From positions 49,451,098 through 49,515,097 of the forward strand of contig JBANSL010000020.1 in NCBI GenBank assembly GCA_037127255.1: a DNA stretch of 64,000 bases. The letters are read 5' to 3'. The stretch is from Persicaria tinctoria. Taxonomy: Eukaryota; Streptophyta; Magnoliopsida; Caryophyllales; Polygonaceae. Below, piece after piece: positions 1 through 10,779 of this stretch (position 1 is the first letter of the stretch; every line of letters begins with the position of its first letter). The position numbers and the translations under genes are program-made. The notes beneath the pieces were generated by a model. The model did no database searches. It was not told where the DNA came from and was given only the letters and a program-made list of their open reading frames with translations.

Positions 1-2
1 CA

Positions 3-104
3 TCTTACGATGCCATCCTTTTCAAAAACTGGAATATCCAGTTTCGTCATGTGTTTCGCGAAGTTAATCGCGTCGCGGATGACCTAGCGAGTCTAGCTTT
101 ATGA
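3..104 (+). pseudogene. 3' end of a LINE-type RNase H (RVT_3) domain
   Basis: Thirty-three codons are open from the window edge to TGA at 102-104. The peptide ends in the pattern of plant non-LTR retrotransposon RNase H domains: a tryptophan, then a histidine, then R-E-V-N-R-V-A-D-D-L-A. A CAATAAAA stretch near 216 could be its polyadenylation signal. The element continues to the left of the window, so it may be a LINE or a domesticated RNase H-like gene. The family assignment is fairly secure; whether it is alive cannot be judged. Confidence 0.6.
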
Positions 105-561
105 CATGGTTTATTTGTATTGTTTGATCTTCCGATTAGTGTCTCTAGCTACTCGCAAAATGATGTAAGGAGCCAGACTATCCCCCGTTTGCTGACTACT
201 TAGCTCATTTTATTTCAATAAAAGCGCGACTAAATACACGGAGAGCACCGCCTCTCCTTTTGGCCAAAAAATAAATAAATCATTTTCATCTTTTTTTTTT
301 TGCAAAGTTTCTTTTCCCTTCCTTTCAACTCGTTACTAATTTGCCAAAACACAATGTATATGTTTGACATAAGAGTTAACTAGATGAAATGATGACCAAT
401 TAGTTAGGTTAGAGTTAGAGCATCCCAACAATAGAAAAAAAAATTTAAAGTTCTTGAAGGGATTAAAATATTATTTTTTTGCCTAATAGATTTTCATTCT
501 TAAAAATAGAAAAGCAAAGCAAGTAGCACTATCTAAAACTAAACAATTTTCCAAAATTTTA
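105..561. other. AT-rich non-coding stretch
   Basis: No plausible coding region was seen. It holds poly-A and poly-T runs and probably the 3' untranslated tail of the RNase H fragment to its left. Confidence 0.5.
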
Positions 562-791
562 CTACCTCCGAAATACATGTCATTTGGCTTTTCAACACGT
601 ATTTTAAGAAGGTAAAAACTATATAAAAAATCAACTTTTTTGAAATTATTTTTTTACAACTTAATATTTGTTGGTAATAAGTATTAAATTGTAAAAAAAT
701 AATAATAAAATAGTTAATATATTATATAGTTTTTAACTCCTTAAAATACATGTCAAAAAGTTAAACGACATGTATTTTGGATCAGAGGGAG
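562..791. mobile_element. Stowaway-like MITE
   Basis: The ends are CTACCTCCGAAATACATGTC and, inverted, GACATGTATTTTGGATCAGAGGGAG. A TA dinucleotide flanks each side (560-561 and 792-793). The CTCCCTCCG-type terminus with TA target duplication is characteristic of plant Stowaway (Tc1/mariner) MITEs. The interior is AT-rich with partly complementary arms. Confidence 0.75.
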
Positions 792-1157
792 TAAAATAGA
801 GAAGTTGTTGGAGTTTAAGCAAAAGTAATTTAGATCGAGAACATGTGTTTTATTCTTATTTAGGAGAAATTTAGGAAAGAGGGTCTTATTAGTAGCAGCA
901 TTGTCGTGACAATGAATCTAATATAGAATTGGACCTCCTAATTGTTTTTATCAACTAATCTTCAACAATTATCAATAATGTGAAAATCGGGGTGAGAGAA
1001 GCTAGACCGGGTATCAAAGTAGGGAACAAGCAGAAGTTCAAACAGTTTCTACAATCAAGCTAGCTGAAATGCCGGTTGTGAACCTTGGCAAATTGCTTAA
1101 AGTTTAGACATTAAAGCGTGCAATGTATCTTACGAGAACATGCAATGTACCTTAACA

Positions 1158-1449
1158 ACAGGGGCGGAACCTGAGTTATATATTCGAGGGGGCCAAAAAA
1201 ATATTCGAAATTTTTATATCACATTCACACCAACTTTTAAAATTATTGTTCTAAAAAGTTAATAGTGAGATTTTGAACCCTTGTTTTGTGGATTAAAATA
1301 CCTCCTATTTACCAACTATGCTAGAGAAATTAGTTATTAAAATACCCTTTTACTCCTAAATGTAATAACAATTTTTTTACATATAACATTAATTTTTTAT
1401 CGCCCGGAGGGGCCACGGCCACCTCCTGCCTCCAAAGAGTTTTGCCCCT
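1158..1449. mobile_element. hAT-type MITE with 8-bp target duplication
   Basis: The left end reads ACAGGGGCGGAAC and the right end reads GTTTTGCCCCT inverted, the CAGGGGCGGA type of plant hAT MITE ends. An exact 8-bp repeat, CCTTAACA, flanks the element at 1150-1157 and 1450-1457. It is 292 bp with no coding potential. The first one or two bases of the boundary are uncertain. Confidence 0.75.
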
Positions 1450-1758
1450 CCTTAACAAGAACATATATGCTCGAACAAAGTGGCTAGTGGATCCCTTGAG
1501 GATCCCACCACCCTGACAGATTCAAAATTTTTGTTAGGGATGGCTAAATATATTGAAGTTTTTGAAAAATTATATATATATATATAGGGTGAGGTTAAAG
1601 TGAAAATAGGGTTATTAGGGAATAAGCTGCGCGGGTCTGGCTTAAAAAAAAATTGAACAGGACCGGTTTGAAAGAAAAATGGGTCGGACGGGTTAGAAAG
1701 TCGGAAACAAAAGGCCATTGTCTTCTACCACTCCCTTCTCCTTCCGATTCATTCTGCC

Positions 1759-3201
1759 ATGGATCGATCCATCGTTGCTCTCCTTCTCCCCTCCCTTGTC
1801 CTCACCACCAGCATAGTTCTCATCTACGACAGAACAGCAACCAGCGCGGTACTCAACAGCCCCATCTCGGGCAACAACGATGATGGCGTAATTCAACCTG
1901 CGCCTCCCACCAGTGTCGTCGATCAGGTGATGATGTCGGCGTCATCGATCACCTACTTCAACCCGTGCCTCCAGGTACGCATCTCTCCCCCCTCTCTTAC
2001 TCGAATTTAGTATTTCCTTTCAATTTTCGTGATCTCGCTTTTTCGTTCATAGATGGAATTTAGGATTGGGTCATTTGGATGCTGCAATTGCAATCGGCGG
2101 TTTCAAAATTGAACAGGGAGCCCTAATTGGTGATTCCCTAATTGGTTTGAAAGAATGAATCTGGGAGGATGACCATGATACTGATTCTATGAGTTTTGGT
2201 TTAAATTTCTAACCTAAGTATAAGGTGTAGTTATTGTATCATTGATGCCTTTGAAGTGTTCGATGAAATGTTTAAATGGAAAAGGCATTTTAGGGTTAAT
2301 GTATTCTTCCAATGGAGATGTTCAATTTTTATTTTCCTGCATTTCAAGAGATCGAGAATATTTTTCGCACGTCACTGGTGTAGCTAGTGTTTTTTTTTTT
2401 TTTATCCAGATAGCATGGAATCCATGACATCCTCAAAGAGTAGAGCTCCTTAGCTCAATATATGAAAGTGTTTTTTTAATCACCAATGGAAGCCTAGCTA
2501 CTACAATAGTTTATTAGAAACTATCATCAATCCAGGAGATAGGATTAGGCCTTATTGCTTTATTGAGTCTTATCTAGTACTCCAGTGTCATGTAATTTGT
2601 TTGACTGTTTGAAATTAGCACAGAGGCCATACTTGAGGGTTCTACAGAGCAACTGGATGCTAGGATCCACAATGATGAGAAATGTGAGAGGAGAATTGAC
2701 AAGATGGATATTGAAATTGAAGAACTTCAATCTGTTTTATCAAACTTACAAGTCTGTCATTTTCTTGTCTACATGCCTCTGAGAGCATAGATTTATCTGC
2801 AATTTTAATTAATTAATCAGCACTGAGGCGATGAAATGATTTAGCCCGTCTTTACCTGACAATCTTCATGTTTAATGTAATTTTAACTGCCCGGAAATCA
2901 TGTGGTTGAGTTCATCAGTCATGTACTTTATACAGATCTTTGTTGCTGATAGATACCAATGTGGGTGATGGCTGATCTTATTTGACCTATGCTGCTTTAC
3001 TCAATCTGTTCACCTCTTTCCACTCCCATCGGCCGTCTCAGTTTTTGTTAGATATATTAAGGAATATATTGAGCTGTGTTTATACAGTTTTATGTATTTG
3101 AAGAGTGGTTCCTCTATAGAAATTTCTCTCTGATCATGGTTTGACTTTATGAACAAAATGTAGCTGCAGAAGAAGAAAGGGTTAAGGAACTACAGATAGA
3201 G
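1759..3201 (+). CDS. Unrecognised gene remnant: candidate exons of a small secreted or coiled-coil protein
   Basis: A 72-codon open stretch from ATG 1759 to 1974 ends at a good donor (CAG|GTACGC). It starts with a hydrophobic signal or anchor segment (about residues 5-23) and a polar tail. Two later stretches look exon-like. One at about 2613-2750 encodes a charged heptad-like peptide containing E-G-S-T-E-Q-L-D and I-E-E-L-Q-S-V-L. One at 3163-3201 encodes E-E-E-R-V-K-E-L-Q-I-E before GTACTT. Splice phases between these pieces do not join cleanly, so one gene model cannot be defended. I do not recognise the family. It may be a pseudogene, or part of the WEB-like gene further right. Confidence 0.3.
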
Positions 3202-3393
3202 GTACTTCTTCTATAATTATAAGAATTAGGATATATTGTGGTTTTGCTCATTTTCATTTCAAGGAACACCAAGCTATAAAGAGTTTTTTTAAACTACCTT
3301 TGTTTTCACTTATCTTTAAAACTTTATAACAAAATTGCATTTTTAACACTTCTCTTTAAAACTTTAGAGCAAAATTATAAGAATTAGGATATA

Positions 3394-5252
3394 CTAGTGT
3401 AATACCCGTGCCTTCAAGGCACGGGAGCTTGATCCATTTTAATTTGAACATCATTTTATATATCTATATAATACATATTAATATATATACGTGTTTACAA
3501 AAAAAATATGTATAAAGTTTTTTTTTTATAATTTTTAAATTAGTTGGAAAGAGATACGATACAATTTTGAAAATGACTTAATAAGGTAAAGTAGTAATAA
3601 TACTCAAACACACCACCTAATATAATTTGAAATAAATATATAATTATTATCATTAGCATAGATCTAAAAAGTAAAATATAAGCTCCCGTACAAATATTAA
3701 AAAATCATAAGCACATGATTGTGTGAATAATTTTGAAGTTATGTAGATGTACATAACTTATTCATTATTTTCATGAGAAAGATGGTTAGAAAGAGAGAGA
3801 AATAAATAGTGAAAATAAAGGTAAGATGGTAAAAAAAAAAAGATCCTTAAAGGTAGAAAAGTGATCTAAGAAGCCTCATCCAAGATGTAAAATAAGCATT
3901 AGTAATGCTTGTGAGTCTTAAAATATTATTTATTTTTCGATAGTCATTTAAGATGTCTAAAATAATTAAATTAAAAAAAACACTTTTTGGCTCTAATTGA
4001 TTTTTATAAATAATTTTTGAAATCGAATATTTACAAATTGATTATTACATGTTCGTTGTATGTAGACATTGTGGGGAATATTGCAATTGGTTAAATATGA
4101 TAAATCAACAATTTCAATATCCAAGACTAAAATCAGCCAAGACTTGATGAATGTTCAGTGTACGTAGACGATTAAAATATATCACAAATTGACATACAAC
4201 ATATCAAATTAATTAATATTTTAGTAAAAAAATTAGGAAACAAAATATGTTTAAAATAGGAAACAGATATTTTAAAATTTCAGCAATAATATTGACCAAT
4301 AAGAAAATACAATTTGAATAAAAAAATTCAAATTTAATTGTGAGCGTGACACATCAACAAAAAATATCTATATAATACGTAAAATTTGAAAACAATAAGG
4401 TAATGTAGTAAACATGTCTCAATATTTATGGAAATATAACCGGAAAAAAAAGGGAATGGATTCAAATCCTATTTAAAATAGGAAACAAATATTTTAAAGT
4501 TTCCATAATAATATTGACCAATAAGAAAATCTCATTTGAATAAAAAATTCAACTTTAATTTTGGGTGTGACATGTCAGCAAAATGCTAGCAGAATTAGTA
4601 ATATATATTGCAATCGGAAAATAAAAAATGGAAACATGTCTCAATATTTACGGCAATATAACCAAAAATAAATAAAAAAGGGAATGGATTCAAATCATAT
4701 TTAAAATAGGAAACAAATATTTTAAAGTTTCCATAATAATATTGACAAATAAGAAAATCTCATTTGAATAAAAAATTCAACTTTAATTGTAGGCGTGACA
4801 CGTCAGCAAAATGCTAGCAGAATTAGTAATATTAATAGATAGATAGATATATATTGCAATCGGAAAATAAAAAATGGAAACATGTCTCAATATTTACGGC
4901 AATATAACCAAAAATAAATAAAAAAGGGAATGGATTCAAATCATATTTAAAATAGGAAACAAATATTTTAAAGTTTCCATAATAATATTGACCAATAAGA
5001 AAATATAATTTGAATAAAAAATTCAACTTTAATTGTAGGCGTGACATGTCAGCAAAATGCTAGCAGAATTAGTAATAGATATATTGCAATTGGGAAAAAA
5101 AAATGGAAACATGTCTCAATATTTACGGCAATATAATCGAAAAAAAAAGAATGAATTCAAATCATATTTAAATTAGGAAACAAATATATTCAACTTTAAT
5201 TGTGGGCGTAACACGTCAGCAAAATGCTAGCAGAATTAGTAATATTAATAGA
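3394..5252 (-). mobile_element. Non-autonomous Helitron
   Basis: On the minus strand the element begins TCTATTAATATTACTAATTC (right side, 5252) and ends in a hairpin, CCCGTGCCTT/AAGGCACGGG, followed about 7 bases later by CTAG at 3394-3397. The flanking bases are A (3393) and T (5253), the A-T insertion site expected of Helitrons. No Rep/helicase sequence is present, so it is non-autonomous. It lies between short directly repeated host segments (TTTAAAACTTTA types) on both sides. Confidence 0.75.
4380..5252. repeat. Tandemly reiterated Helitron 5' terminal segment
   Basis: About four head-to-tail copies of a 150-250 bp unit, starting near 4395, 4635, 4875 and 5105. Each runs from an AAACATGTCTCAATATTTA segment, through GGAAACAAATATTTTAAAGT, to GTCAGCAAAATGCTAGCAGA plus a TAATATTAATAGAT-like end. 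The units share the sequence of the Helitron's own 5' terminus. They probably arose by repeated insertion of one terminus into another or by unequal exchange. Confidence 0.7.
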
Positions 5253-5523
5253 TTGCATTTTTAACACTCATCTTTAAAACTTTATAACAAAATTGCAATT
5301 TAAGCTGCCTTAGTTTTAACTGTTCCTGAAAATATAAGCCTATTAGCTCAATGGTAAACATCACTTTTGTCTGTCAGTTGGTAGGTTTTAAATTTTTAAT
5401 GTACTCTGGATCCAAGTACCCAGCTGTGCCTTTCACCAGCGTAAACACATGGTTCAATTTCTTCCATGTTTTCTCAATCGACCTTTACAGATTCACTGTT
5501 GAACACAATTTATGCTGGATGAG

Positions 5524-8500
5524 TCGGAAATGGAGGAGGTTGATGTATATAAACTAGAGGAGCAGGCTGGCTGTAACGGCCCAGAATTATGATTTTCGGG
5601 TTACGTTTCAAGGGATAAAACCCCTTGTTCGGATCTTGCAATCCAGGTACGAGTCGAGGATTCAAACTCATTTTATGATTAGTAGAAAGAGGGATTTCAA
5701 ACCCTAAAAGTCACGAAGGGTCGTTGGGTACCCTTAACCTGTCTTAGGACTATGTCGCGAAATTTAATTCAAATGAAAGTAAAGCGGAAGCAAAGTTAAG
5801 ATACAAAGTGTCACGACAGAGCCGGGTCAAAACCAAAACATAAGCGAATTATTACCATTTACACCAAGTTAGAGAATTAGCCAGGTTCTTCGATTCGCAA
5901 AAAGGGAACCCCGTCATATAGACATCGAGCAATCAAATCTGCAGAAGATACCTTAAAAAAAGAACGGGGAAAGGAGTCAGATCGAGCCACTCATGCGGGA
6001 CCGGCAGTCCTCGCTGAGGCCACATAGTATGTGCTATACCTAATAAAGATGCTCTAATGCAGTATGAAAGTTAAACACACTAGCATGTTCCTAGTTATAA
6101 TAATGTGTAAAAATACTATAAAGGGCCCAAGACAATGCCAAGTGGCATATCCCTCTCCTACCTCCACCCCCTTCCGATAGGGCGGAGACTGGCCAGCTCG
6201 TGAATGCATTCCATCATAATCGGGCGACACGCATGCCTAACCCGCTCCACAATAAAGCCCGCAGGCATCTCATAATATAAGGAAGTTCATGACTCGATTG
6301 ACTCAGGGTACCCGATGAGGCTGGGCTACCCTATGACCCTAGCAAAGACTCTAGGACTATCATAGATAACGGCCGTTCTGTTTCAAACGCATAAAGTAAG
6401 AAGATGCTCATTCAATTAGTGCAACCTAAACAGGATACTACATGGCATGCTTTTATGCATATGCAACACCTAACATAAAATGCAACAACAGGTATGAATG
6501 TCCAACCTGAGTAAGCCCCCTAGGGAACTTACCTGAAGATGCAGAACAACAGGATAATACAAGCAAGGGCCCAAATGCAAGTCCAAAGCAATCCAAAAGC
6601 AATACACACCTATCATCAAGTCATTTCAATAAGCTATTGAACCAACATTCACATACACACACGAACCCAAGTTCTCAATATCCTCAAAACCATCGATGGT
6701 AAAACCATTTTTCAAAACCTTTCCGATTTGGTCAACCAAAAACATTCTTCCAATCAAAACCATTGATAAAACATACCAGCAATATTTCCAACTTCCTTCT
6801 CAAAACAACATCATCAGACCAAGACAAAGGATCCCGACATTAAACATTTAATCCTTAAAACCAATACCTCAAAATCATATTATAGAATTAATACCGGCAT
6901 TTTATTTCAAAACCTTGACTTTAATGTTAACCGTTTCCAAAATAAATCCATCCTTATAAATCACATTTATAAATCAAAACCAACAAATCACTTTACAATT
7001 TTCCAATATTGCATAAAATACATATTTCAAACAATATTACATTTAAACAATTTCATAGTATTTAAAATTTCAGAAATTATATAATAACTTTTCCAGAAAA
7101 TAATATCTCAACAAATAATAATAATCACATAATTAAATAAATACTAACATGTAACATAGTCTATATATAACATGTAAGAGATAACCATTTAAAACCTTTA
7201 AGTAAGGCCCAACACACAACTCGGAATTAAAAGGCCCTAACCGGCCCAAAATGGAAACCGGATCTTGACTCCCCCAAACTGAAAACCCATTTGATAAATG
7301 ATATGACCCGTTTTACTAACCCGGATCCGGCCCACCTTCCAGCCCAACATAGAGAAAGAAAGAAGGAAAGAGGACTCACCTTCAACCTGGGAAGCGGACG
7401 CCGCGACGGAGAGACGAAGGAGAGGAAGGAGAACCTCAAGCCATCGGCGGTCCGCTCGGCCTAAATTTTATCTACCCAGAAACTCGAAATGAGAATCCGA
7501 CCACACTTAACACAGAAAGGGGGGAGCGAGAGCAAGAGGGAAGGGAGGAGAAGAGCTTTACCGAGGTGGAAGTTCTCGCCGGAAAAAGGGTCGTCGGAGT
7601 TGAATTAAGCTTCGTCGGAGTCAAAATCAAAGTGTTCTCGGCCTAGATTGAAGGTGAGAATGAGAAAGGAGGAACTTTGCTCAGGATTTTCGATTGAAGG
7701 TGGGAGGGAGCTTACCGGCGGTTCGAATGGGAAGAACAGGGAAGGGAGGTGCTCGGGGAAGGCATCGGCGCCGGCTTCTGCTCCTGGACTGGCCGGCTTC
7801 ACTTCGAGGTTGCTGGCGGCGAGGAGAAGTGGGAGACAAGGCAGCCTGGCGGCTGCTGCTGTTCGACCGAAGTGGTTGTGGTGGTGGTTGTTACTCGGTG
7901 AAACAGAGGAGAGGGGGGAGGGGGTGGAGGTTGCGGCCTCGACGGAGCCCGGGGAAAGGTGGTTGCTGGTGGCGGTTTCAAGAGGGGTGCCGTGGTGGTG
8001 GTGTCTGAGCCGAAGAACAAAGGAGGAGGAAGGGAGCTGCTGGGTGCTTCTGGTTTTGTGCAGGAAACAATTGGGAGAGAGGAATGATGTCTCTTTTGAA
8101 ATCAAAATGACAGAGGGGGGAACCAATTAGCCTTTGTTTTCTTTTCTAGTTATGGGTGGTCAGCATGGATAAAAGAATGAGCCAAGGTAGGTGTTTGGCT
8201 TGATGGGGGAAAGAAACAAGAAATTAGCTGTGTGTCCCAAGCCAAAAATAATACCCAGAAATAAACCTTAAAATCCGCGCTCTCTCTCTCTCGACCTTAT
8301 CCCGACTCGATCAAATTTGATTTGTAAATCATTATCGAAATTAAATTAATCTATTCAGACTCGCAACTCGAAAGCGGAATCAAATTCCGTTAAAATCAGA
8401 ATTCTAAAACGATGCCGGAATGATTTTAAAATACGATTTTTAAGGCGAAGATGATGATTTTCAAATATCCGATTTTTTTTTTGACCCAAATCCCTTTTAT

Positions 8501-8818
8501 TTTATTATTTATTAAAATTTATTATTTAAAAATCTGAGCCTTTACACTGGCGAGGTGCTGAAAGATCTTGATACAAATCAACAAGAAACGCTCAACATAA
8601 TAAACGAACTAGAACTCACAAAAACTCTTATCGAAGAGCTCAAACTCAAGCTTCAGAACGAAGCATCCCAACTCAATTCGGTATGATCTGGGGCAGTTGC
8701 GTTGGAGCTGAATCAGGTGAAGCAAAACCTCAGCTAGAGCACGAACAATCTGGAAGCGATCGGAGCTTCAATCGAGCACGCAAATAGGAGGAAGATGTCG
8801 CTGAAGTATCCCACTGCC
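5524..8818 (+). pseudogene. WEB-family coiled-coil protein exon, split by a solo LTR
   Basis: Two open stretches, 5524-5571 and 8552-8818, join in frame once the LTR and one copy of its CTGGC duplication are ignored. The first ends V-Y-K-L-E-E-Q-A-G and the second starts E-V-L-K-D-L-D. The peptide continues with E-L-E-L-T-K-T-L-I-E-E-L-K-L-K-L-Q, the heptad pattern of plant WEB1/PMI2-type proteins (DUF827) that act in light-driven chloroplast positioning. After that the frame meets stop codons (TGA soon after 8680, then two TAG) while still showing family-like residues such as A-L-E-L-N-Q-V-K-Q-N-L-S. The gene is therefore dead by insertion and nonsense changes. The WEB assignment rests on recognised motifs, not an alignment. 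Confidence 0.55.
5572..8546. mobile_element. Solo LTR (2975 bp), probably Ty3-type, 5-bp TSD CTGGC
   Basis: It begins TGTAACGGCCC and ends GAGCCTTTACA, the TG...CA termini of an LTR, with CTGGC repeated at 5567-5571 and 8547-8551. No internal retrotransposon domain exists between the ends. A second copy with the same ends lies at 56133-58954. The 7.6-8.1 kb part is GC-rich and gives low-complexity open frames on both strands (for example 7605-8126 minus); these are read as by-products of LTR composition, not genes. LTRs this long are typical of some plant Ty3/gypsy chromoviruses; the lineage is an inference. Confidence 0.8.
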
Positions 8819-8846
8819 TAAAGTTGCACTTCTATCTCTTGCTTTT

Positions 8847-8886
8847 GCGCGCGCGCGCACACACACACACACACATATATATATAT
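8847..8886. repeat. Compound (GC)n(CA)n(TA)n microsatellite
   Basis: Consecutive dinucleotide runs of GC, CA and TA directly after the WEB exon remnant. Confidence 0.9.
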
Positions 8887-9121
8887 TCTAAAGTTACACT
8901 TTATACTCTTATTTATGCAATTTTTAATCTTGTGTTGTAATCTTATTTATTCACTTTATTATCTTAGTCATGTACTTTGTACTCTTATTTGAGCACTTTA
9001 TTCTATATCAATGGATTAAACAACATCAAAATGACATTGATTAGAGAGATGTCCTCTTGTGAGCATCTAGTTAGATAATTACCTCTAGACTAGTATTATA
9101 TCCTTTGACCAAGAAGTTTTA

Positions 9122-9868
9122 TAATCTTAATTGTGCACTTTATATTATTATTCATGCACTTCATTGTTTTATTCTTGCACTTTTTTTATTTTATTTATGC
9201 ACTTTATAATCTTAATTGTACACTGCATACTATTTTATTCATGCACTTTATCAATTTATTTATGCACTTTGTCATTTTAGTATTGCACTTTATAGTATTA
9301 TTCTTGCACTTCTTTATACTAACTGTGCACAATTACACTTTGTATATGCACATTTTTAAATGTGCACTTTATAATATTATTTTTTCACTTTATAATCATA
9401 TCCTAGGACTAAGATCTATAAGCTCAAATTGGAAAGAGCGTCTGGACAAATTGTTGTTCAGGAGGTTGGTGGTTCGAGTCCACCTAGATCTATTCATGCC
9501 ATTCGGAGTATTATTCATGTAATTTATAGTTTTATTTATACATTTTATAATATTATTTACTCACTTTGTATTTGATCAAAAGTAGAAGTAAACACTTATT
9601 GATATTAGTTATGCACTTTATAATATTATTCTTGCACTTTTATTATATTAATTGTGCACTTTAAATTATTAAATGTGCACTTTATAATCTTAATTGTGTA
9701 CTTCATATCCTTATTAATACACTTCATCATTTTGTTCTTCCACTTTATCATTTTATTTATCCATTTTATAATCTTAATTATGTACTTCATATCCTTATTC
9801 ATACACTTCATATTATTATTAATACACCATCATTTTATTCTTGCACTTTGTCATTTTATTTGCACAAC
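9122..9868. repeat. Degenerate ~21-bp minisatellite (TGCACTTTATAAT type)
   Basis: The motif TGCACTTTATAATNTTATTN recurs with a spacing of about 20-22 bases, with much drift. It gives spurious open frames such as 9133-9522 because one frame reads repeated L-H-F-I. The array is interrupted by a tRNA-like segment at 9412-9491 and passes gradually into the 134-bp array to its right. Confidence 0.75.
9412..9491 (+). tRNA. tRNA-like sequence, probably a pseudogene
   Basis: A 7-bp acceptor pair (AGATCTA at 9412-9418, TAGATCT at 9485-9491) encloses a D arm GCTC/GAGC and a perfect T arm GGTGG-TTCGAGT-CCACC. Box A-like (AGCTCAAATTGG) and box B-like (GGTTCGAGTCC) motifs are present. The anticodon arm is irregular: CTGGA/TTCAG pairs through a G-T but leaves a loop of about ten bases, and one extra base precedes the D arm. 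No amino-acid identity can be given. It sits inside a minisatellite. Confidence 0.4.
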
Positions 9869-10707
9869 ATAATATTATATTTGCACAACTTAAAGTTATA
9901 TTTGCACAATATAATGTTATATTCGCACAACATAATATTATATGTGCACAACGTAACATTATATTATTGGATATGCAAAACATAATGTTACATTTGCAAA
10001 ACATAGTGTTATATTTGCACAACTTAAAGTTATATTTGCACAATATAATGTTATATTCGCACAACATAATATTATATGTGCACAACGTAACATTATATTA
10101 TTAGATATGCACAACATAATGTTACATTTGCAAAACATAGTGTTATATTTGCACAACTTAAAGTTATATTTGCACAATATAATGTTATATTCGCACAACA
10201 TAATATTATATGTGCACAACGTAACATTATATTATTAGATATGCACAACATAATGTTACATTTGCAAAACATAGTGTTATATTTGCACAACTTAAAGTTA
10301 TATTTGCACAATATAATTTTATATTCGCACAACATAATATTATATGTGCACAACGTAACATTATATTATTAGATATGCACAACATAATGTTACATTTGCA
10401 AAACATAGTGTTATATTTTCACAACTTAAAGTTATATTTGCACAATATAATGTTATATTCGCACAACATAATATTATATGTGCACAACATAACATTATAT
10501 TATTAGATATGCACAACATAATGTTACATTTGCAAAACATAGTGTTATGTATATTTGCACAATATAATGTTATATTCGCACAATATAATGTTATATTCGC
10601 ACAACATAATTTTATATGTGCACAACGTAACATTATATTATTAGATATGCACAACATAATGTTACATTTGCACAACATTATGTTACATTTGCAAAACATA
10701 GTCTTAA
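9869..10707. repeat. 134-bp tandem repeat array, about six copies
   Basis: A unit containing GCACAACATAATATTATATG, CACAACGTAACATTATATTA and TTGCACAACTTAAAGTTATA recurs every 134 bp (near 9926, 10060, 10194, 10328, 10462), with a last rearranged copy. Each unit is built of about six 20-24 bp sub-repeats of TTGCACAA-ATAATGTTATAT. Copies are nearly identical, so the array is young or homogenised. Open frames on both strands here are artefacts of the repeat. Confidence 0.9.
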
Positions 10708-10733
10708 GCCCCATTTTCATTTGAACCTTTACC

Positions 10734-10779
10734 TATATATATATATATATATATAGATAGAGAGAGAGAGAGAGAGAGA
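10734..10779. repeat. (TA)n(GA)n microsatellite
   Basis: About ten TA units run into about twelve GA units and end exactly where a MULE terminus starts. Other copies of that MULE family in this window also sit in TA runs. Confidence 0.85.

Noticed and set aside
5341..5395. TTAGCTCAATGGTA followed by GGTAGGTTTTAA, tRNA- or SINE-like
   Set aside because: Box A is good but box B is poor and no acceptor or T arm can be paired.
7605..8130. Open frames of 160-173 codons on both strands
   Set aside because: They lie in the GC-rich part of a solo LTR, are low-complexity, and no equivalent conserved frame exists in the second LTR copy.
9122..10707. CRISPR-like appearance of regularly spaced repeats
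   Set aside because: There are no unique spacers; the units are directly contiguous satellite repeats in a plant genome.
9133..10724. Several open frames of 60-130 codons on both strands
   Set aside because: They follow the period of the tandem arrays and repeat the same peptide; no start context or domain.
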